From Aporrectodea caliginosa (lineage: Eukaryota; Annelida; Clitellata; Crassiclitellata; Lumbricidae), in contig JACEVL010000130.1 in assembly GCA_020284085.1 (NCBI GenBank), forward strand, positions 2,909,908 to 2,973,907: 64,000 nt of DNA, read 5' to 3'. A program made the translations under genes and the position numbers. Each line of letters begins with the position of its first letter. The first letter of the stretch is position 1. The notes under the pieces are model-generated. The model saw only the letters and a program-made list of their open reading frames with translations. It searched no databases and was not told where the DNA came from. Of this stretch, positions 42,485 to 64,000 are shown piece after piece.

Positions 42485-43911
42485 TAAATAAGTGTTTGAG
42501 TATATGCATGTTTCAAGACACTCAATGCAGAGCCTTTTAAGTACACCACAAAAGAGTTTATACTCCAAACAACAAAGTAACACAATATTTGGCTTTGTTA
42601 AGAGAGCAGTGTTAAGAAATTGTGGCACACAGCTGAAATTCAGGCCTCATTAGCAGTAAAGTCCTTAAAGCTTGGACTTGGGGCAGAAGGCTAACATTCT
42701 GACCATCCTTTCAGTTGCTATTCCTGGGCAAGAAATTATAGTCTTGAGAAACACTTAAAACATAATTATTGGAAGGTTTGTAGTTTTTTATAGTTTTTTA
42801 CTTGGAGTGTCAGTGTCAGTTATGTCAGATTACATTTAGGCTATTGCAGATATATAAAATAGAATTTTTATAAAATACAGTAGCATACATAAACTATTAC
42901 GCTAGTTTAGGCATTTTAATGAACGGTAAAGTACCCATCAGCAACTGTACCTCTTATATTAGATTTGTCTATCGTTCTATTATGTAACTTGCTGTGATTT
43001 GTCAGTCTGTTCTATTAAACGAAGATATATATATATATATAAATAAATATATATATATATATATGTATATATATATTCATGTATATAACTTTGTAAATGC
43101 CTATATATGTGTGATTCTTGATATTTATACTCCACTCTCCACAGAGAGCACTTTTGGATATTTTCAAAACCTTTTACTGGTATAGAAATTTTATTGTTAG
43201 TATTATATATCATGATGTATATGTGTTATAAGTTGACACATAAATTTACCACTTTCGGAAGTTGTACATTGCTTCTAGTTGAGGTGACCGTGGAGACTTA
43301 AAATTGCCTTGACTGAGTGATCGTAGATTGTGTGGGTGGCTGTGGTTTAGGTCTCAGAAGCCGCTTAAGCTGCCTCTTCATCTCACTGGACTAACCGCGT
43401 GAAATTGACTTAATTTTTTATAGGTTTTGGACATCAGCCATTGATGTCTTATGACTTATGTACTGTTAAAACAACACTACTGAATTCATGAAATTTGAGT
43501 AGATATTTATGGATACTGTCTTAATTGATCGAGACTGCTTTTGGCAAATAGGAAATCATGCGTGCAATTTAAATACGTAAGTTTGTATGTAACTTTTTAA
43601 TAATGCAAGTCAAACGCTCACATTTGACTAAATGGACAGTTGTTGTAAAAGTTACTGTCGTTGGATCAGGAAAAGCTAAATTAGCAGCTACTATGAGCAC
43701 TTCTGACACACGCTTCAAGATGGTAAACTGTTAGAAGAATAGTGAGTTTATTGATAGCTCATTATGCAAAGTTCACATAATATTTGAAGTGTAGGCCCAA
43801 TAAGACTGCATCTGCGATATTCTTGGCAACAGATGCTGTGTTGCTGGAATCTTTATTATCCAGTTCTGAAGGCTTACAGGAGAAGCACGTGGAAATTTTG
43901 GACTGTCGTTT
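42485..43911. other. Spacer upstream of KLC
   Basis: (TA)n runs near 43026-43070. No gene or named repeat is recognised. Confidence 0.35.
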
Positions 43912-44190
43912 TTAGCTGTTACGAACAGCATGGCGGCTGCCAATGCGGTGATGATTGTAGGTGTTATTAATGTCATCCAAAAAGAGAAAATTCCATGCGA
44001 TTGACTTGACTAGTTTCACAGAAGTGTAATTGGATGCAAGATACTCATGAAGAGATGAGACATTTTCAAGCAAATGGCTTAAATCCAACAAATGTACACA
44101 ATCTTTCAGAACAAAATTTGACAGCGACCATATGTTCTGCCATTGATATTTGCCATTTAGCCATTCAATTCTAATGAATGTTTGATTCAC
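43912..44190 (-). CDS. Unassigned open reading frame
   Basis: Ninety-two codons with EWLNGKYQWQNIWSLSNFVL and HLLENVSSLHEYLASNY. An overlapping minus-strand frame at 43773-43976 begins with a hydrophobic stretch (LITPTIITALAAAMLFV). A frameshift joining the two would give an ectodomain-like part followed by a membrane segment, but no family is recognised. It could be an exon of an undetected minus-strand gene, a pseudogene or chance. Confidence 0.2.
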   Translation of the reverse strand: MNQTFIRIEWLNGKYQWQNIWSLSNFVLKDCVHLLDLSHLLENVSSLHEYLASNYTSVKLVKSIAWNFLFLDDINNTYNHHRIGSRHAVRNS

Positions 44191-44939
44191 ACTAATTTAG
44201 TGCATTGGTCACTTACTGGATGATGCAGTATAGACCTGTAATGGATAAGTGATGTTTTTATTGTGCCACATGGAAGCCACAGTTGCCCAGTTGAGTACAG
44301 AAGAGTGGTATTAATGGATACAGAACCCTTAACCAACAGCTGGTGTTTTCATTGACCAGACAAGGAGGTCTGGCTGGTATTGTTTGGTGACCGATATTTC
44401 TGGTAAACACAATTGATTTCAGTTTATTCAGACATTCAGATGCCTGCAAATGCCTTCAAGTTTGTTATGACCCATTTTATGATGAATTCATCATTTTCCT
44501 TCTACGCTCTTCTACTTTCAGAGAAAGTCTTGTGCTTGTTTTTCAGTAATTGTTTAGGCAGCACCTCAGCTCTACTAGCTATGGCCTTGTGTAGTGATTG
44601 CATAAGATCATGCTGAAAATCATCAGGAGAACCTATGACTTTGGTTGACCTTGAAATGCCTAAGGGTTCTTTATGTTTTGTCGGACAATGCTGTTCAGAT
44701 TCTCCTGTTTTTGTTGTTGTCACTGGTAGTGTAATTTCTGTACTATTTAACACAGTTTTAAGTCATTTGGGGTGTGCTAGAGTCTAATCCAGAGTTTAAG
44801 GGTTGAAACCTCTGCTAAAACGGAAAGATATTTTAAGACTGCTGTTCCCTTAATTCGCCTAGAAAAGTCATGAATAAAAATGAGTACATTAAATCTAAAT
44901 GGTTGATGGAAAGATCTAATAGATAGGAAGAAGACTGAC

Positions 44940-45850
44940 CACTCGCCTCCATATGCTGAGGCTTAGAAAATGAAGTTGCCAATGCTTAGTAGAATGTAAG
45001 CAAGTGGATTTTATGTCCAGCTGAAGTATTTGTGCTCCAAACTCCCTGATTAAGGCTGTTCATACAGTCGCAGGCAGTTGCTATTTGCTGTTGGACCTCA
45101 AGCTTACTGTTGCCATCAGCCTTGACATTTGACCTAAGGTAGGTGAAGCTTCCTACCAGTTGCACCAAATTTTCCACAGTCTGTACGCAATCTAAAATTT
45201 TGAGGAGCTACTGCTGTTGTCTGGATGTTGGTTTTATCCCAGTTGATATGATATCCATTCGAGACTGGTGTCCTTTTCGGCCAGGATCTCCCAACAAAAG
45301 GACTAAGGTCTTCAGAATTTCAGCAAGAATGGCTACTTCATGGGCAAAGCAGAATCAGGGATCATCTCCAGACTAGTACATCTACTTACATATATATTTA
45401 CTTACATATACTTACTTACTTACTTGCCTCTGCATGTCCTTTGGCGACTGCTTCATGATCTGGTCCATTGGTGGCACCTGTTTGCATCCTACATACTTAC
45501 TACCTGTGCTCCTTCATGGAGATGAGACCTGGATGCTCATGGTGGCCATAGAAAAGAAAAGAAGTGGGATACTTTCCAACAGTTGTGCCTGAGGAGAGCT
45601 TTGCAACTTTCATACACAGCACACATCTCTAATGCATAAATTTTCAGGTGTATGGGATAGACTCCAGTTACAGAGATGATTTAAACGAGAATGCTTCATA
45701 TATGGGTGTTTTGCATGGTGCAATGGCAGGAAGGACCATACTAGGACACTCTGGAGCCTTGATTTATAATCTGGTCCATTGATTCAGTCTATACACACTA
45801 TTACACAGCCTGGAGACGACCATGGAGATGAGCCTAAGACCCGGACGATT
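44940..45850. mobile_element. Non-LTR retrotransposon relics, both orientations
   Basis: On the minus strand 44986-45177 shows GSFTYLRSNVKADGNSKLEV, and on the plus strand near 45500 LLHGDETWML. These are the post-palm motifs FTYLGSxIxxDGxSxxEI and LLYGxETWxL. All frames are broken. Confidence 0.6.
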
Positions 45851-48611
45851 CTCAGAGTTGTGGATAGGGCAACAATCAGCTGGTGATCTTGTGTCTATGG
45901 CAGTTATAAGCTTGATATTTTTCTAATATTTGATGTTTAGAGTAGGTTAGGTCTGTAATTTTTGTGTTTAAATGCTTGTGGTGTGCATTTATTCTTCTGA
46001 TTTTTGTTTGCTGGTTCACTTCATGTGAACAGGTGCTAATTAGTGTCTGGGCCCAGGTGGTGGCTGATATGATGAGTCAGCTTCTCGGGACGTTGTTCGA
46101 TGTTGTTATAAGGGCAATCGATATTCAGTTAAATTCTCCAACGGGATTTATATTCTGTGTGGAAACATCTGGATGAAACATTGCTGTTATTGGTTGCGTT
46201 GGGCTTCCTCCTCCCTCTGTCAGTTGTCATCTACCAGCAGTCATGTGATCAGCGGTTGTAAATGTAGCTATTGATTTAGGCAAAACTGGTCGACCAGTCA
46301 TGTTTTGCGTAGCAGAAACAGCAACAAAAACAACCATGACAACAGCGGATAATACTGACATAGTATGATGTGGGTTGTGTATATGGCAAAGTATTGTTTT
46401 TGCTGACTCTAAGATGGTCGTTATTTTGTAATTAATTTTCATCCCATATGCCATGTGCATATTACATGTATAACACATCTGTGGAAATCACAAGATTGGA
46501 TTGTATGCTTACCAATGTGTTTTAAATAAAAATATTGTGAATAAGGTGATGGTGGTGATGGGGTAGTGATGGCAGTCATGTATCGTAAGCATAATTTGCA
46601 TTTATTTTACAAACATGGGGATTCATTTAGAACAGTTCTAAGTCTGTGTCTTCATTCTGCAGTGAAACTGTCCTTTTAGGCCACTACAAAAAATGGCTAA
46701 ATATAAGCAGGTCATGTCAAGTAAAGTGATCTATCAACAACACATCTGGACAAGTATTTTAGGTGTGTCTGATGTCAACAATGAAATCTTAGCCAAGACC
46801 TTTGAGAAACAAGATACTGGTAGATTGCTGAGTGAAAGCACAGCTGATAGGGCCATAGCTGCAGTGCAATAGAGTCTTGTGAGAAAAGCACGGACATGGT
46901 TTTGACTCAGTAATTTTGAAAAGAGGCGTCGTTTATGTTTTGTATTGAAATGAGGTCACGTTGTATATTGTTCAGTCCATAGAATCGTGCAATCAAACTG
47001 TATGAGCACTTCCTTTCGTGACTGCAAGCCAAGTAATTGGAATGAGTCAGCATTTTAGGTTCTGAATTGTATTGAAGTGTTGTTAACCTTTGCTGATCGC
47101 AAAAATTGTGTGCCTGTTTCATTTTATACTGCATGTCAACTTTTGTAAACTGAATAGGCCTTCTATGTAGAGGTAACAAATACTAAAAACACAGGGTTTA
47201 TTTACTGACACCTCATAGTCAGTACACAGAGGTGATGTTGATTTCAGTGGTAGGCTTCAGGAAATTTTGTAACTGAGCATTAAACCATTTAAAATTTATG
47301 ATAGTTGAGCTGTATGCAGTGCCACAATTTTAGCCAAATGTTCTGATCTTTATTGTTTTCTGTTCTTTTTCAGCTGTTCTAATCTAATCCAGGTGTAACT
47401 TGAGATTTTTTTCTCAAAGTAGCATGCTGAAGACAACTAATAGTTTTTGTCCACCTTGTAACAGATTGCTATGCTTTTTGCTTAAAGATTAATTAAAACA
47501 TTTATGTCTCTTTGATTCTTTTCTAGGTTATGTTTGATGTATGTCATATTGCCATCTCATATTGCCATTCAGGTATGCCTGAAGGACCACAATTGCATCA
47601 TTAAAGTTCATATTGTGTGCTTGAACTGTTTGATCCACCCTGTAGTAGGCTATATGTTGATTTCTTGCAGGAAATTTATCGTTGCATTTGATGGGATTTT
47701 GAGATCCACGTGCCTGCAGTCTGGTGCCTTGGGTGGTCTGCGTGTGAGTGTACAACCCAACTGAACTGAAGGCGCCAAACAACTTTTGAGGATAATACTG
47801 TTGAAATGACTGCTGTGGGAGAAGCCAGGTATGTTGCTCATCTCATCTCACCTGAGCAGGTATGCTGCTAGACTGATTATTGTACTGGTCGCTAAGTGTT
47901 CGGTGCAGCTGGTATTGATCAGTATGTCTCTGTGTGAGCGCTGCTCTGTGCTGTTCGTGGGAAATTATATCAGCATTTATTTGTAGAAACATGCTGAATG
48001 GGCAAGCAGAATGAGCAGTCTAGGGAGGGTTATGAGCGAGCTGCGGGGAGTGTTCTGTAACATGCGATCTGAACAATAACAGCTTTTACCTTTTGTGCTT
48101 TAAGGAGGGTCTGCATCCTGCTTTCAAGCAGGTGGATGGCCTGAATCTAAATGGATGATAATTAATTTATAAATAAGTGATTATGATGGTGATGATGATG
48201 CTAATGATGAGGATAATGATTGCAATGTGGTCACATGATGAATTCATGAAGCATTGACATCAAGTTTGTATCACAACATAAGGATGATGATATGATGTAA
48301 TCATGACATTTTGATGATACTTCTTAAATATAGAATTGAAAAATGTTATAAAATCAGTTTGATATTTCATTTGTTCAGATTATGACACTATCAGTTTCAG
48401 TAATTACTCTCTTGCTGTAGTTTTTATTAGGAAATCAGCATTTGCTGTAATTTTGCTTAGATATTCTATCAACTGCTGAATTCACTTCCAACGCTCTATA
48501 CCCTGACTTGTTTTAGCTTTTTCCTAGTGCTGTGTTTAGCTTTGGTCATCTATGAATCCTTTAGTCTGTTTCTCTGTTACTTATAAATTCCTGTTTAACC
48601 AAATTTTCCAG
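45851..48611. other. Upstream region or 5' intron of KLC
   Basis: No gene or repeat family is recognised. Because the KLC start codon lies 7 nt after a splice acceptor, a non-coding first exon must lie upstream. AGAAGCCAG then GTATGT at about 47820-47835 is one possible donor. Confidence 0.3.
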
Positions 48612-48618
48612 CCTGTCG

Positions 48619-64000
<15,382 letters not shown>

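Overview
This is a stretch of animal nuclear genome. It holds spliced genes with GT-AG introns and consistent exon phases, metazoan gene families (kinesin light chain, a polycystin/REJ-like mosaic receptor, USP22, SNF8), tRNA-derived SINEs, CR1/L2-type LINEs and many hAT-like DNA transposons. There are no operons or Shine-Dalgarno sites. The low GC, the SRCR, PKD, REJ and ILEI domain mosaics, and the frequent palindrome TAGGCCTA suggest a marine invertebrate, probably a deuterostome such as an echinoderm. That assignment is inference.

Layout. (1) 155-259 (+) is the last coding exon of an SNF8/VPS22-like ESCRT-II gene. (2) From about 30451 down to 2140 (-) runs a large multi-exon extracellular mosaic gene. 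In transcription order its domains are SRCR, SRCR, a farnesoic-acid-O-methyltransferase-like (Methyltransf_FA) domain, trefoil-like, ILEI/PANDER-like, PKD and REJ-like. Every exon joint checked keeps phase. (3) A 4769-bp block of this gene (exons and introns) occurs twice in direct orientation at a constant offset of 14123: 6642-11410 and 20765-25533. The second copy is cut off inside its PKD exon. (4) The 9.35 kb between the copies is foreign to the gene. It carries the first two exons of a USP22-like deubiquitinase (-), a foldback element that may have captured an exon, and several nested hAT-like elements. (5) 30.5-48.6 kb is mostly transposons. The main feature is a CR1/L2-like LINE (35740-42051) interrupted by a 903-bp foldback element with a 9-bp target duplication and by a 2292-bp hAT-like element with an 8-bp target duplication. 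The hAT-like element itself contains a foldback and a piece of the same LINE family. (6) From 48619 to the window end (+) lies a kinesin light chain (KLC) gene. Twelve coding exons are visible and the C-terminus is outside the window.

The genes do not form one pathway: KLC carries cargo on microtubules, SNF8 sorts endosomal cargo, USP22 removes ubiquitin in the SAGA complex, and the mosaic receptor is extracellular. The most notable points are: a duplicated 90-nt phase-0 TPR exon in KLC (58050-58139 and 58758-58847) that looks like a mutually exclusive pair; the identical 4.77-kb duplication bracketing a stranded USP22 5' end, which is either a very young rearrangement or an assembly error; a likely new domain architecture; and foldback or MITE elements with unusual interiors, namely iterated GGGGGAATTGAC ends around an almost pure A/T core and inverted TTAGGG-type repeats inside a small transposon.
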